DNA from: CAZKCK01 sp964552325
GTDB lineage: Bacteria; Bacteroidota; Bacteroidia; Bacteroidales; TTA-H9
Length of the DNA: 54,143 nt
Assembly: GCA_964552325.1 (NCBI GenBank)
Contig: CAZKHA010000005.1
Coordinates: 1-54,143, forward strand
Direction of reading: 5' to 3'
A program made the translations under genes and the position numbers. This document shows positions 28,801-36,053 of this stretch, in pieces. The notes beneath the pieces were generated by a model. It saw only the letters and a list, made by a program, of their open reading frames with translations. It had not been told where the DNA came from and ran no database searches. Position 1 is the first letter of the stretch. Every line of letters starts with the position of its first letter.

Positions 28801-29493
28801 GTGCACGGTTTTAGTACCCATTCCTGTGTTCCAAAGCTCCCAATTGATGCCGCCGTCGGTTGTGCGCATTACACCCATTCCAACAGCATCACCAGCATCA
28901 CGGTCGCCGGTTCCTATATAAATGGTTGACGTATTGGTAGGATGAACAACTATAGAAGACACGCCCAAGGTTGGAAGGCTATCGGTGAGGCTTAGCCATG
29001 ACGCGCCACCATCGGTGGTTTTCCAGAGACCACCAGCTGGTGCACCTATATAAAGGGTGTTCTGATCAATAGGATCGAAGCCAAGGGCATTTATGCGGCC
29101 TAAGCCTTTGTATCCACCATTACTATAAAAAACTGGGCCCTTTGAAACCCAGTTCCCAGCAGTTGAAAGCCGTTTGTTGGTTTTTAAATCTTGAAAGGCA
29201 TTCCAATTAAAGTCGTTGGGTTTGCGGGTTCCGTCGGCAAAAACTTTCCCGTTGCGCATATTGTACTCCCAGCGCTTGAAAGGTTTGTATCCGCTACCTT
29301 TGGTTATGGGCCTGTTTTGCCAATAAAGTTCAAAGGCACGGTTAACATCATTTAAGTTTACCCGTTCATCTTGCATCATTTCAATCCAATAAGGATATGA
29401 TGCGGTGTCATTAACACTCTGCTGTTGAGCAGAAATTGTAGTAAAGGTGAAGCAAAATGCCACTACCCATAATAAGCGATACATTGGTTTCAT
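25858..29493 (-). CDS. secreted BNR/sortilin-type repeat protein with PKD domains and T9SS sorting domain
   Basis: A 1211-residue extracellular protein from the ATG at 29493. It has a signal peptide (about 1-23, ending SAQ), then a long beta-propeller region with many BNR/Asp-box-type repeats (SxDxGxTW patterns such as TTDGGASW, STDGGANW, SSNGGQTW, SPDQGQTF) covering roughly residues 100-760. Two PKD domains follow (WLWTFEGG and WNWQFSP cores), then a MAM/jellyroll-like segment with many aromatic residues and a type A sorting domain (GFRVSPNPSEGNF). Sortilin-like propellers of this kind occur in glycan hydrolases and adhesins, but no catalytic residues can be assigned. The 20 codons upstream of the chosen ATG are excluded because they break the signal peptide. 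Confidence 0.88.
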   Translation of the reverse strand: MKPMYRLLWVVAFCFTFTTISAQQQSVNDTASYPYWIEMMQDERVNLNDVNRAFELYWQNRPITKGSGYKPFKRWEYNMRNGKVFADGTRKPNDFNWNAFQDLKTNKRLSTAGNWVSKGPVFYSNGGYKGLGRINALGFDPIDQNTLYIGAPAGGLWKTTDGGASWLSLTDSLPTLGVSSIVVHPTNTSTIYIGTGDRDAGDAVGMGVMRTTDGGINWELWNTGMGTKTVHRLLMHPTDPTKLYASTSGGIYTSTDGGANWVLSSGGNYKELVMKPNDPNTFYASKDGNFYRSTNGAATFTQVTTGLTSAQRGVIAVSPASPNTVYFLQSKNDSGFKGLYRSTDNGSSFQTMSTSPNIMDWSCDGSGSGGQAWYDLELAADPTNASVIFSGGVNVWKSSNGGQTWQIVGHWYGGCGVEEVHADQHVFEYSPLNNTLYVGNDGGIYKSPDQGQTFSELSNGLVISQIYKIGQDIHDTLHTIIGMQDNGTSTTMAGVWKDTHGGDGMECIIDYANPLYSYATVYYGDITRHYNNGSDFTIATNGSFGINEDGDWVTPYTLHVTDPTKMFVGYKNIWRGSNIRSYPTWTKISDNLAGNNSTNMRIVEQSKANPDVFYAARWDKKLFRSDNVNDNTVDWITISIPVNETPSALRPHPFDENVVYMALGGKIYKSFNKGAVWNDISGSLPAVEYTSIAYYENAHEGLYVSSDIGVFYKDSTMSDWVNFSQNLPVDASIREVEICYNTTNNEQDRITAGTFGRGTWMSPMWRNVPVAAFTSDVTTIPTAGQVHFQDLSGGVPSSWLWTFEGGTPASSTSKNPVVTYANPGTFNVSLTVTNSSGSNDITIEDYVSVSSTLLPVAGFYASNTTPCSAEVVVFTDTTQFSPVSWNWQFSPNTVSFVNGTSGTSQNPEVVFNTNGSYHVTLTATNSNGDNTVLKNNYIRAGGFIIPFEEDFESGLDAKSWTVNNPDNELTWGVRDVNGNTPGSKAAYMNLFVYYKMNQRDQLISPSLNFEGFDNVSLSFEHAYAQRFNQKDSLIVYTSFDCGDTWKRVYASAPNGSGIFETAPTTSDEFIPTIADDWCGNGWGASCIELNLNDLAGRSGCKIMFETYNKLGNNLYIDNVLVSNSGVGINEVAKSGFRVSPNPSEGNFTLEWAGDTDALISMYNAAGQMVYSTHAKPHYFVENVNLKGLNPGLYFIKIETKTQTWHQKMVIK

Positions 29494-29849
29494 ACAGGGT
29501 TGGTTGTAGTTTGGGAGTGTAAAATTACACCATATTCCTATACAAAACCGCAAAGTTTATGAAAACCGTAAAACCAATAGAATGAGTTACGAATCAAAAA
29601 AACAGGCTATATAACTAAAAACCAAAAATTTATCAACTTAGGTAAATAAGTGTAGTTTGGGTAATTTCCTGATCAATTAGCCAAATTAGTACAGTAAAAC
29701 ATGGTAAACAAGCATTCAGCCTACATGCTATCGATACCTTTTGCGTCTCTTCAAAACCTACATTTAAACCTTGTTTGGACAATACCCTAAATCAATTATT
29801 TTAAAGCCTCAACCCTCAACATACATTTGTACTGTAAAGGATTGAAACT

Positions 29850-30051
29850 TGTGTCTCCTCCGAAAAGTACTTTTTTTTGGCACCTTGCGCTGCCCTGAGC
29901 ACCCGCACTGAGCCTGTGGAAGTGTGCCGAAGGGACGCCAAACTAGCAAGAGGCACCAAGTACAAATAATTGATTTAAAACTTGTTGAAATTAGTTTGAT
30001 ATTAAAACTTTAAACTAATCTTTAGCGTTTCAACTTTTCGGAGTAGTCTCA
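29850..30051. mobile_element. decayed MITE-like element with terminal inverted repeats
   Basis: The left end TGTGTCTCCTCCGAAAAGT (29850-29868) and the right end ACTTTTCGGAGTAGTCTCA (30033-30051) are inverted repeats matching at 16 of 19 positions. AACT flanks both ends directly (29846-29849 and 30052-30055), consistent with a 4-base target duplication. The 202-base interior has no ORF and carries a nested CTGAGC...GAAG-type palindromic repeat at 29891-29935. The ends resemble the GAGACT...-type termini common to Bacteroidetes insertion-sequence-derived elements. No transposase is present, so it is a non-autonomous remnant. Confidence 0.55.
29891..29935. repeat. nested CTGAGC...GAAG palindromic repeats
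   Basis: CCCTGAGC ... CCGAAGGG forms an outer imperfect palindrome around an inner ACTGAGCCTGTGGAAGT copy. Both are variants of the intergenic motif CCCTGAGCTTGTCGAAGGG seen at 54058-54076, so one copy seems to have inserted into another. Confidence 0.5.
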
Positions 30052-30321
30052 AACTTTAAAAAATTGCTTTTCAAAAAAAAGAAGAATTAAGGGATACACC
30101 CAGATTACCAAGAAATTAGAACAATGCTTACTCATTTTCAAACAAATTGGAACCTTTAAAAAGCTTACCCAAGCAACTGCATTTTGAAGCTGTCCAAACA
30201 AGGCTTCCTTCGGTTAAGTTCGAACATGGTCTCCCGGGAAATTTGCGAGAACATATAGCATGCAATTCTCTTGACATCAACAATAGTCAAAAAATTACTA
30301 CTTAAAAGAATCTAAGTTGTA

Positions 30322-30417
30322 CTATTTCTGAGTCTTACGAAAGGTATAGTTAATAATGTAATACACCATTACAATAGATATGGGCCAACTAAGTAACCAT
30401 AATATTTGTACTAACAT
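30322..30417 (-). CDS. cydX: 31-residue CydX-like membrane peptide
   Basis: The ORF starts with ATG at 30417, 15 bases after the cydB stop, and encodes MLVQILWLLSWPISIVMV, then YYIINYTFRKTQK and a TAG stop. It consists of a single hydrophobic helix (about residues 2-22) with an N-terminal Trp-rich portion and a basic C-terminal tail, as in CydX/CydS-type accessory subunits of cytochrome bd, which are 25-40 residues long and encoded just after cydB. Sequence identity to known CydX is not evident; the call rests on position, length and topology. It is too short for standard gene finders. Confidence 0.6.
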   Translation of the reverse strand: MLVQILWLLSWPISIVMVYYIINYTFRKTQK

Positions 30418-30432
30418 TGTGTTTGTTTTAAT

Positions 30433-31632
30433 TTAGTATTTGTGCATCTCAGAATTTAACTCATCTATGTTCAGCTGCTTTTTATTCATCGATCGCCAAA
30501 CAATTATTATATAACCTAATACAAAGGGTATAAACAATGAAACATAGCTCATGGCTGTGAGTGTAAAATGGCTTGAAGAGCTGTTGCGTATTGTTAGTGA
30601 ACTTTGCATGGATTGATTATAAAGAACACTTCCTTTCGCCAAGCCAAAACCCACCGAGGGATAATAGCTAGTATCATTATAACCTGCTATCAAGAATAAT
30701 GACAGCACAGCCAGTACAACCCCAAGACCAATTATGTAGAAAGCAGGCTTATAGACCTTTATCAAAGAACGGATGATACCGTAAAGCACCAGCACCACAC
30801 CCAAAAAGAACAACAAACCAACCATGGGCATTTCTGTTAGGTTTAACAAGTATTTATGTGATTTCAGGACTATTGTGCCAGTTGTTGGCTCAACAGCAAA
30901 TCCATCTTTTAAAATGATACTACCTACAAAGGCAAGAAAGAACACAAGGAAAGGAACAGCGTTGTAAATAAGCAGCTTGCGAGAGCGACTTACAATATTA
31001 TCATCAGCAATACTATTCACAAAATATTGCAAGCCCAATACTCGGGCAAGAAAAAACACGGCCAGGCCAAGGGCAACATTTATGGGGTTTAATACAGCTT
31101 CGAGCCCATGGGCGGGTCCTGTCCAATATGAAATGGTGGTATTACCTATGCCCGATAAATTGTAAAGGTTTGTGCGGTCAACCACAAAACTGCTTCCCGT
31201 AAAAAAGGTAGCCACAGCTGTACCAATCAATATTGAGGCAGCAAAACCATTAAACTGTAAAAAGAACTCATAAACCCTAGGGCCGAGAATATTACCAGCT
31301 TTTACCCTGAATTCGTATGAAACAGCCTGCAGTACAAAGGCAAATAAAATGGCCATCCAAACCCAATACGCTCCACCAAAGCTGGTGCTGTAAAACATAG
31401 GAAACGAAGCAAAAAACGCCCCTCCAAAAGTTACCAGGGTAGTAAATGTCAACTCCCACTTTCGCCCGAGTACATTAACAATTAAGCTGCGCTGCTCAGG
31501 TGTTTTACCAACACAGTAAAGCAAGCTTTGTCCGCCTTGAACAAACATTAAAAACACCAGCAATGCTGCCAGCAACGAAACCAAAAACCACCAGTACATT
31601 TGTAACTGGTACAATGACAATGCTTCAAACAT
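30433..31632 (-). CDS. cydB: cytochrome bd quinol oxidase subunit II
   Basis: The 399-residue subunit II pairs with CydA in the bd-type terminal oxidase. It is all-helical with about nine membrane segments and starts with FEALSLYQLQMYWWFLVSLL, typical of the Bacteroidetes branch. Its first 8 bases overlap the end of cydA, indicating translational coupling. Two internal low-similarity repeats (LLIYNAVPFLVFFLAFVGSI and others) are usual for the family. Confidence 0.94.
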   Translation of the reverse strand: MFEALSLYQLQMYWWFLVSLLAALLVFLMFVQGGQSLLYCVGKTPEQRSLIVNVLGRKWELTFTTLVTFGGAFFASFPMFYSTSFGGAYWVWMAILFAFVLQAVSYEFRVKAGNILGPRVYEFFLQFNGFAASILIGTAVATFFTGSSFVVDRTNLYNLSGIGNTTISYWTGPAHGLEAVLNPINVALGLAVFFLARVLGLQYFVNSIADDNIVSRSRKLLIYNAVPFLVFFLAFVGSIILKDGFAVEPTTGTIVLKSHKYLLNLTEMPMVGLLFFLGVVLVLYGIIRSLIKVYKPAFYIIGLGVVLAVLSLFLIAGYNDTSYYPSVGFGLAKGSVLYNQSMQSSLTIRNSSSSHFTLTAMSYVSLFIPFVLGYIIIVWRSMNKKQLNIDELNSEMHKY

Positions 31633-33172
31633 GGCTTACTCCTCCTTCGGTTGTACCTTTTTTAATTTGTTTAAACATAATACGCAATTCAGCGGCTAAC
31701 AATATGCTAAATGTAATGGCAAACAGCCAAAAAGTTAAGATTACGCCTGATGTTTCGATGTGCGATACAGCTACAAAGGTTGGCATAATATCTTGGATTA
31801 CCCAAGGTTGACGGCCTAGCTCGGCCACAAGCCATCCGGCTTGGGAGGCTATATACACCAATGGTATGGCTAAAATTGATATTCTTAAAAACCAACGCTT
31901 TTCCTCAATCTTATTTTTTAACGCCCAAAATAAACCAAGCGCAAGTAGCAGTATGAAGGCAAACCCAAGAACAACCATTACCCTAAAGGAATAAAAAGTT
32001 GCTTTGATGGGCGGAATGGCCTGATGGGGATCAGAAAAGTATCCATATCCAAAATACTTGTAGTTTTGGTTAAACACTGCCAAACTTGCCTTGGCTTGAA
32101 TGTATTCGCCAGCTTTAGTTTGCTCATTATAATCTTTTAAAGCGTTGATGGCTCTTTTACCCATCTCCATCTTTTGGGATGTTGAGATGATGCCTTTGTT
32201 GGCATTACCATGAACCAAATCGCTTATGCCCGGCACAAATGCGTTTGGGTTCATATAAGCTAAATAGGATAGCATATTGGGAATCTCTATTTTAAACAAG
32301 AAATTCTCTCGTTTATGCGCATCATTTTCAGCAGATTTCAAAAAACCCAAGGCTACAAGCGGAGCATGATCCTGCCCTATGTAAAGATTCTCCATAGCTG
32401 CAAACTTCATAGGCTGTACCTTGGCCATTTCGCGTGCAGAGTTATCACCTGTAAAAACAGTATATACACTGAAAAACAGCCCAAAGATACCTGCCACAAC
32501 AATACTTCGTTGCGAAAGGATCTTTTCGCGCCCTTTGAGCAAATACCACGCACTAATGCCTATAACTACAATTGCAGCAAGCAAATAGGCCGAAGAAATG
32601 GTATGCAAGAATTTGTTGATGGCCGTCGGAGAGAACAATACTTGCCAGAAATCGACCATTTCATTGCGGGCTGAATCGGGATTAAACCTCATGCCCACTG
32701 GATTTTGCATCCAAGCATTGGCCACCAATATCCAAAGTGCCGATAAATTGGCACCAAAAGCCACCAACCAAGTAGATACTAAATGAAAACGCTTGCTAAC
32801 CTTGTCCCAGCCAAAGAACATAACTGCAATGAAAGTGCTTTCCAAAAAAAACGCCATAATGCCTTCGATTGCCAATGGAGCTCCAAATATATCACCTACA
32901 AACCAAGAATAATTTGACCAGTTTGTACCAAACTCAAACTCAAGTATTAGCCCCGTGGCAACACCTATGGCAAAATTAATCCCGAACAAGGTCATCCAAA
33001 ACTTGGTAATCCTTTTCCATTCAAGATCACCCGTTTTAACATATAAGGTTTCCATGATGGCAATAATAAACGTAATGCCGAGGGTTAGGGGCACAAAAAT
33101 CCAATGAAACATAGCCGTTAAAGCAAACTGAGCCCGCGACCATTCAACTAATGAAACATCTAATCCATTCAT
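31625..33172 (-). CDS. cydA: cytochrome bd quinol oxidase subunit I
   Basis: The 515-residue subunit I carries the hemes and the quinol site, reducing oxygen to water without proton pumping. Conserved features are the N-terminal heme ligand in TAMFHWIFVPLTLG (H23), the GRQPW motif in the C-terminal half (ELGRQPWVIQ), SAYLLAA near the second heme histidine, and FYSFRVMVVLGF with the Met ligand. The quinol-binding loop region is around 250-350. It is preceded by the DUF4492 gene with a 13-base gap and is cotranscribed with cydB. Confidence 0.96.
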   Translation of the reverse strand: MNGLDVSLVEWSRAQFALTAMFHWIFVPLTLGITFIIAIMETLYVKTGDLEWKRITKFWMTLFGINFAIGVATGLILEFEFGTNWSNYSWFVGDIFGAPLAIEGIMAFFLESTFIAVMFFGWDKVSKRFHLVSTWLVAFGANLSALWILVANAWMQNPVGMRFNPDSARNEMVDFWQVLFSPTAINKFLHTISSAYLLAAIVVIGISAWYLLKGREKILSQRSIVVAGIFGLFFSVYTVFTGDNSAREMAKVQPMKFAAMENLYIGQDHAPLVALGFLKSAENDAHKRENFLFKIEIPNMLSYLAYMNPNAFVPGISDLVHGNANKGIISTSQKMEMGKRAINALKDYNEQTKAGEYIQAKASLAVFNQNYKYFGYGYFSDPHQAIPPIKATFYSFRVMVVLGFAFILLLALGLFWALKNKIEEKRWFLRISILAIPLVYIASQAGWLVAELGRQPWVIQDIMPTFVAVSHIETSGVILTFWLFAITFSILLAAELRIMFKQIKKGTTEGGVSHV

Positions 33173-33185
33173 AATTTGTTAGTTA

Positions 33186-33392
33186 TTAATTTCCGTGAAA
33201 CAGTTGTTCCTTAACATAGCTACTCTTCTCTGTATCAGTTTCAAAACGCGAACTCAAAAAATCGCGCATTAAAAACAGCTTAAAAAGACCAAACATTATC
33301 AAAAGCTTAATGGCAATGATAAGCCAGAGGCTTTTCCCGATGGTCATTTGCTTAAAACCATCAATATAAAAACGTACTATTGGAATCTTCAT
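33186..33392 (-). CDS. DUF4492 small membrane protein of the cyd operon
   Basis: A 68-residue protein of the DUF4492 family: an amphipathic RFYIDGFKQMTIGKSLW start, a single membrane helix (about 22-42) and a polar tail. Members are small membrane proteins found upstream of cydA in Bacteroidetes, and a role in cytochrome bd assembly or stability is an inference from that context. It is the first gene of the operon, 13 bases before cydA. Confidence 0.85.
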   Translation of the reverse strand: MKIPIVRFYIDGFKQMTIGKSLWLIIAIKLLIMFGLFKLFLMRDFLSSRFETDTEKSSYVKEQLFHGN

Positions 33393-33434
33393 GTACCTAA
33401 AACGAAATAAAATTCAGAAGGTTTTGAACGTACG

Positions 33435-33506
33435 CTAATTTATAACTATTACAAATAAAGATATAAAGACCTAATTTATAATTATTTACAAAAAAGATTT
33501 TAAACC
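33435..33506. repeat. imperfect 36-bp tandem repeat upstream of the cyd operon
   Basis: Two adjacent 36-base units, 33435-33470 and 33471-33506, both begin CTAATTTATAA, continue with T-rich/A-rich blocks of the form (A/T)CTATT..ACAAA.AAAGAT and end in AAA(G/C)(A/C)C. They are in the intergenic space of the divergent cyd and DUF134 operons. Duplicated regulatory DNA is one possibility; slippage in AT-rich DNA is another. Confidence 0.5.
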
Positions 33507-33598
33507 TAATGCTAAAAAATTCGTGTATGATTTTTCAAGCAATTTGCTTAAGTCGTTGTTAAATAGACAAATAACACTAAAAAGCTTCTTTGATCAAT

Positions 33599-33630
33599 TT
33601 TGCTTTATGAACGTATGTTCACTATCTTTG
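33599..33630 (+). promoter_or_regulatory. promoter of the DUF134/NifX operon with dyad in the spacer
   Basis: TTTG (33599-33602) and TATCTTTG (33623-33630) are separated by exactly 20 bases, a near-ideal Bacteroidetes promoter, with the first ATG 31 bases downstream. The spacer holds a perfect dyad TGAAC-GTAT-GTTCA (33608-33621), well placed for a repressor. A related half-motif TGAACGTACG is at 33425-33434 near the divergent cyd operon. Confidence 0.65.
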
Positions 33631-33660
33631 CATCATCAAAACCATAAAACCCTAAGAATC

Positions 33661-33906
33661 ATGAAAACGACATTATTCCTAAAGCTTCTCGTAATTGTAC
33701 CCGCAGTTTTTTTGGTTGACTACATACTTATGGCCATTATAGGTTGCACGACCTGTCTTTTTGGATTAGGCGAAAACTTTATCTGCAGTTCGTATTGCAT
33801 TGCAGGAAAAATTATCCTCGCCTTAAGTTTGGTACTCATAATTTATCTTATTTTGCCGGACCTAAAGGCAATAACTAAGATACAAAAGAATGGCACGACC
33901 ACATAA
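33661..33906 (+). CDS. small cysteine-rich two-helix membrane protein
   Basis: I do not recognise this 81-residue protein. It has two membrane helices (about 5-27 and 50-66) joined by a loop with four cysteines, C29, C32, C42 and C46 (GCTTCLFGLGENFICSSYC), arranged as CxxC...CxxxC, suggesting a metal or disulfide site at the membrane surface. The ATG at 33661 is used, as the upstream in-frame codons cross the promoter. It overlaps the DUF134 gene by 17 bases, so coupled translation is likely. Confidence 0.75.
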   Translation: MKTTLFLKLLVIVPAVFLVDYILMAIIGCTTCLFGLGENFICSSYCIAGKIILALSLVLIIYLILPDLKAITKIQKNGTTT

Positions 33907-34324
33907 AAGTCGAAAAATAGAACTACCACCCTTAATGAAGGGCTTCAAGCCATATGGGCTACCTTTGTGCAATATCAAACCCCTCATCTTGCATTATGAG
34001 GAATATGAAAGCATTCGGCTGATTGATTATGAAATGCTTTCGCAAGAGGAGGCTGCTGAAAAAATGAATGTTTCAAGGCCCACCATAACACGAATTTACA
34101 ATAAAGCACATAAAACTATTGCAAAAGCCTTTATTGAAGGACAAGCTATTGAAATTGAGGGAGGAAACTATTCATTGATTGAAGACTGGTACCGATGTAA
34201 CAGATGCCACAAACTCATTCAAGGCATCAACAACCATATTAAATGTAAAGGCTGTCCAGCCTTTGGTTCTGCAGAGTTGTCACCCATTCAAAAAGGGATC
34301 TTGCCCACCGACATAGCTCTTTAA
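33890..34324 (+). CDS. DUF134 family DNA-binding protein with C-terminal zinc ribbon
   Basis: A 144-residue DUF134 protein. The core holds a helix-turn-helix with LSQEEAAEKMNVSRPTITRI (about 50-69), as in the family, preceded by FKPYGLPL. The tail adds a C-x2-C-x12-C-x2-C zinc-ribbon pattern (C103, C106, C119, C122) not needed for the HTH. DUF134 proteins are typically found with NifX/NifB-type proteins, as here, and are inferred to be regulators of metal or nitrogenase-related genes, but the ligand and target are not established. The neighbouring dyad promoter suggests autoregulation. Confidence 0.85.
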   Translation: MARPHKSRKIELPPLMKGFKPYGLPLCNIKPLILHYEEYESIRLIDYEMLSQEEAAEKMNVSRPTITRIYNKAHKTIAKAFIEGQAIEIEGGNYSLIEDWYRCNRCHKLIQGINNHIKCKGCPAFGSAELSPIQKGILPTDIAL

Positions 34325-34368
34325 CCATTGCAACAAATTCGAATTCAAATTTATATAACATATTGTCT

Positions 34369-34752
34369 ATGAAAATTGCTGTTCCGGTCAAACACGACCA
34401 TCAAATTGATGACCATTTTGGTCATTGCGAGTTTTACAATGTTTACACTGTTGACTCAAAACTAGAAATAGCTAATATAACAACCATAAAATCTCCACAA
34501 GGATGCGGCTGCAAATCAAACATTGCCGAAGTATTGTCGAAAGAGGGTGTTGATACCATGTTAGCCGGTGGAATTGGTGCTGGAGCCATTAATGTGCTCA
34601 TGTCATGGGGAATAAATGTTGTTAGGGGCTGTTCGGGTGATGCTAAACAATTAGTAACCAATTACATAAATGGTTTAGTAACTGATAGCGGCAGCAGTTG
34701 TGCACACCATGACGAGCATCACGAAGGCAATGGTCATAGCTGCAACCATTAA
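34369..34752 (+). CDS. NifX/NifB-like dinitrogenase Fe-Mo cofactor-binding domain protein
   Basis: A 127-residue protein of the NifX/NafY/NifB C-terminal-like superfamily. The domain runs from MKIAVPVKHDHQIDDHFGHC through a Cys-rich GCGCKSNIAEVL and the TMLAGGIGAGAINVLMSWGI segment. The C-terminus has a His/Cys-rich tail (CAHHDEHHEGNGHSCNH) that could bind metal. No nitrogenase genes are present, so an iron-sulfur or metal-cluster carrier role is an inference. The ATG at 34369 is preferred to a TTG at 34363. It follows DUF134 by 44 bases and converges on the T9SS gene. Confidence 0.85.
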   Translation: MKIAVPVKHDHQIDDHFGHCEFYNVYTVDSKLEIANITTIKSPQGCGCKSNIAEVLSKEGVDTMLAGGIGAGAINVLMSWGINVVRGCSGDAKQLVTNYINGLVTDSGSSCAHHDEHHEGNGHSCNH

Positions 34753-34770
34753 AAGGTAATATTAAATAAG

Positions 34771-35994
34771 TTAAGCCTTTATAAACCGAACCCTTCGAAT
34801 ATGGGTGGGGCTATCCATAACACAAAGAATGTAACACCCTGAAGATAAAAAATCTAGATTTTTGATACAAAACCCTTTTGTGTCATACGCCAATGAGCCT
34901 TTTGCTATTCGAAGCTTTATATTGCCCATCACATCATAAATAACTATTTCTGGGCTACTCGTTTGGGAATCAGATAATGTAACCCATAGCTCATCGGATA
35001 CCGGTTGTGGGAATACCTTCACAACTTCTTGGATAGTACGGGTTGAAGCAGGTTCAACACCATACACAAATTGGCTAAGATCATGGTAATACGTTTGATA
35101 GGTTTGTCCAAAATCAGTGCTATAATTTATGTAAAGATCAGAATGGTAAATGGGTTCATTCTCCGGCTTCTCATACACCCAATAGAATTCACCGGCAACT
35201 AAGCCGCTACAAAAATAAAGGTTGTTTATATCCAATGGGTTAATAGAATCGGATTGAAACATATGGGTAAAGGTTTGGCCATAATTATCGCTTCGGTAAA
35301 TATGGAACCGTATCCCCTGCTCAAAACTAACAAGATAAACTTCTGCTGGCAACACCCCCGGAACTATGTTTGTATGGCAGCTATAGTAAAGTATTTGAGA
35401 CGAATCAATGGCAAATTGCTCGAATGATTGGCCAAAATCAGCACTGTGCCAAATTGTATAGTCCTTATATCCATATACATGACCTAATTCAGAGCCAGAA
35501 GCCATCAAATAAAAATCAGGTACACTGTTAGGGCTGCCATAACTAAAACCATTATCCACACTCCGTTTAACGTATGAAACTGGTGAAGCACCACTAAAAT
35601 CGGTCCAAAAGTTATAAAGCTCAGCAGCTTCGGTACCTCTATATATAAAACCATCGAAACTATGTATGGTTGAATCCCAGCTAATGCCATAATCATAACT
35701 AACCTGGAATTGGTTAATTGCCCCCACAAGCCCTAGTACAGTGCCAGATGTGTAATCACCTATCATGGTCCATCGTTTAAAATCTGACTGGTATTTTATC
35801 GATTGCCCATGGTCGGTCGAAAACAACACACCTTCGGTATCTCCATTTTCCCTGTTGGCCCAATAACTGGCTAAATAAATTTCACCTGGTTGAGCACCTC
35901 GTGTTAATGGCCGGTATTGGCACCAAGCCTGGCTTGCGATAACAAAGCCTATCATAAAAAACAGCAAACGGCCCACGTTCAATTTCTTGTTCAT
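34771..35994 (-). CDS. T9SS-sorted secreted protein with BNR-like repeats
   Basis: A 407-residue protein with a signal peptide (about 1-26), a beta-propeller-like region of short SxDxGxxF/Y repeats (STDHGQSI, SVDNGFSY, SADFGQSF, SDNYGQTF, STDFGQTY), and a type A C-terminal sorting domain (VFPQPVSDELWV ... CYILCVM). The repeats match the Asp-box style of the 25858 protein, but the protein is much smaller. No catalytic site is visible. It has a promoter-like element on the minus strand just upstream (36020-36053). Confidence 0.85.
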   Translation of the reverse strand: MNKKLNVGRLLFFMIGFVIASQAWCQYRPLTRGAQPGEIYLASYWANRENGDTEGVLFSTDHGQSIKYQSDFKRWTMIGDYTSGTVLGLVGAINQFQVSYDYGISWDSTIHSFDGFIYRGTEAAELYNFWTDFSGASPVSYVKRSVDNGFSYGSPNSVPDFYLMASGSELGHVYGYKDYTIWHSADFGQSFEQFAIDSSQILYYSCHTNIVPGVLPAEVYLVSFEQGIRFHIYRSDNYGQTFTHMFQSDSINPLDINNLYFCSGLVAGEFYWVYEKPENEPIYHSDLYINYSTDFGQTYQTYYHDLSQFVYGVEPASTRTIQEVVKVFPQPVSDELWVTLSDSQTSSPEIVIYDVMGNIKLRIAKGSLAYDTKGFCIKNLDFLSSGCYILCVMDSPTHIRRVRFIKA

Positions 35995-36019
35995 AACTAA
36001 ATTAGCTATAGGTGAGTTG

Positions 36020-36053
36020 CAAATATAATATACATCCTGAACGTGTAACCAAA
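36020..36053 (-). promoter_or_regulatory. putative promoter of the 34771 T9SS gene
   Basis: On the minus strand TTTG (36050-36053) and TATATTTG (36020-36027) are separated by 22 bases, with the ATG at 35994, 25 bases downstream. The spacer is slightly long, but both elements match the Bacteroidetes consensus. Confidence 0.45.

Larger units (their letters stand above)
29494..30321. other. long non-coding interval
   Basis: About 830 bases without a supported gene between the BNR-protein start and the cyd operon end. It holds the 202-base terminal-inverted-repeat element (29850-30051, listed separately) and otherwise AT-rich sequence. No tRNA, small RNA or promoter could be supported in the rest. 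Confidence 0.5.

Noticed and set aside
33590..33597. TTGATCAA as an FNR/CRP site upstream of the DUF134 operon
   Set aside because: An FNR box is TTGAT-N4-ATCAA. This 8-base palindrome lacks the central spacer, so is likely to be chance in AT-rich DNA.
34369..34752. Nitrogen fixation locus, suggested by the NifX-like domain
   Set aside because: No nifHDK, nifB, nifE or nifN is present in the window. NifX-like domains with DUF134 occur widely in non-diazotrophs.
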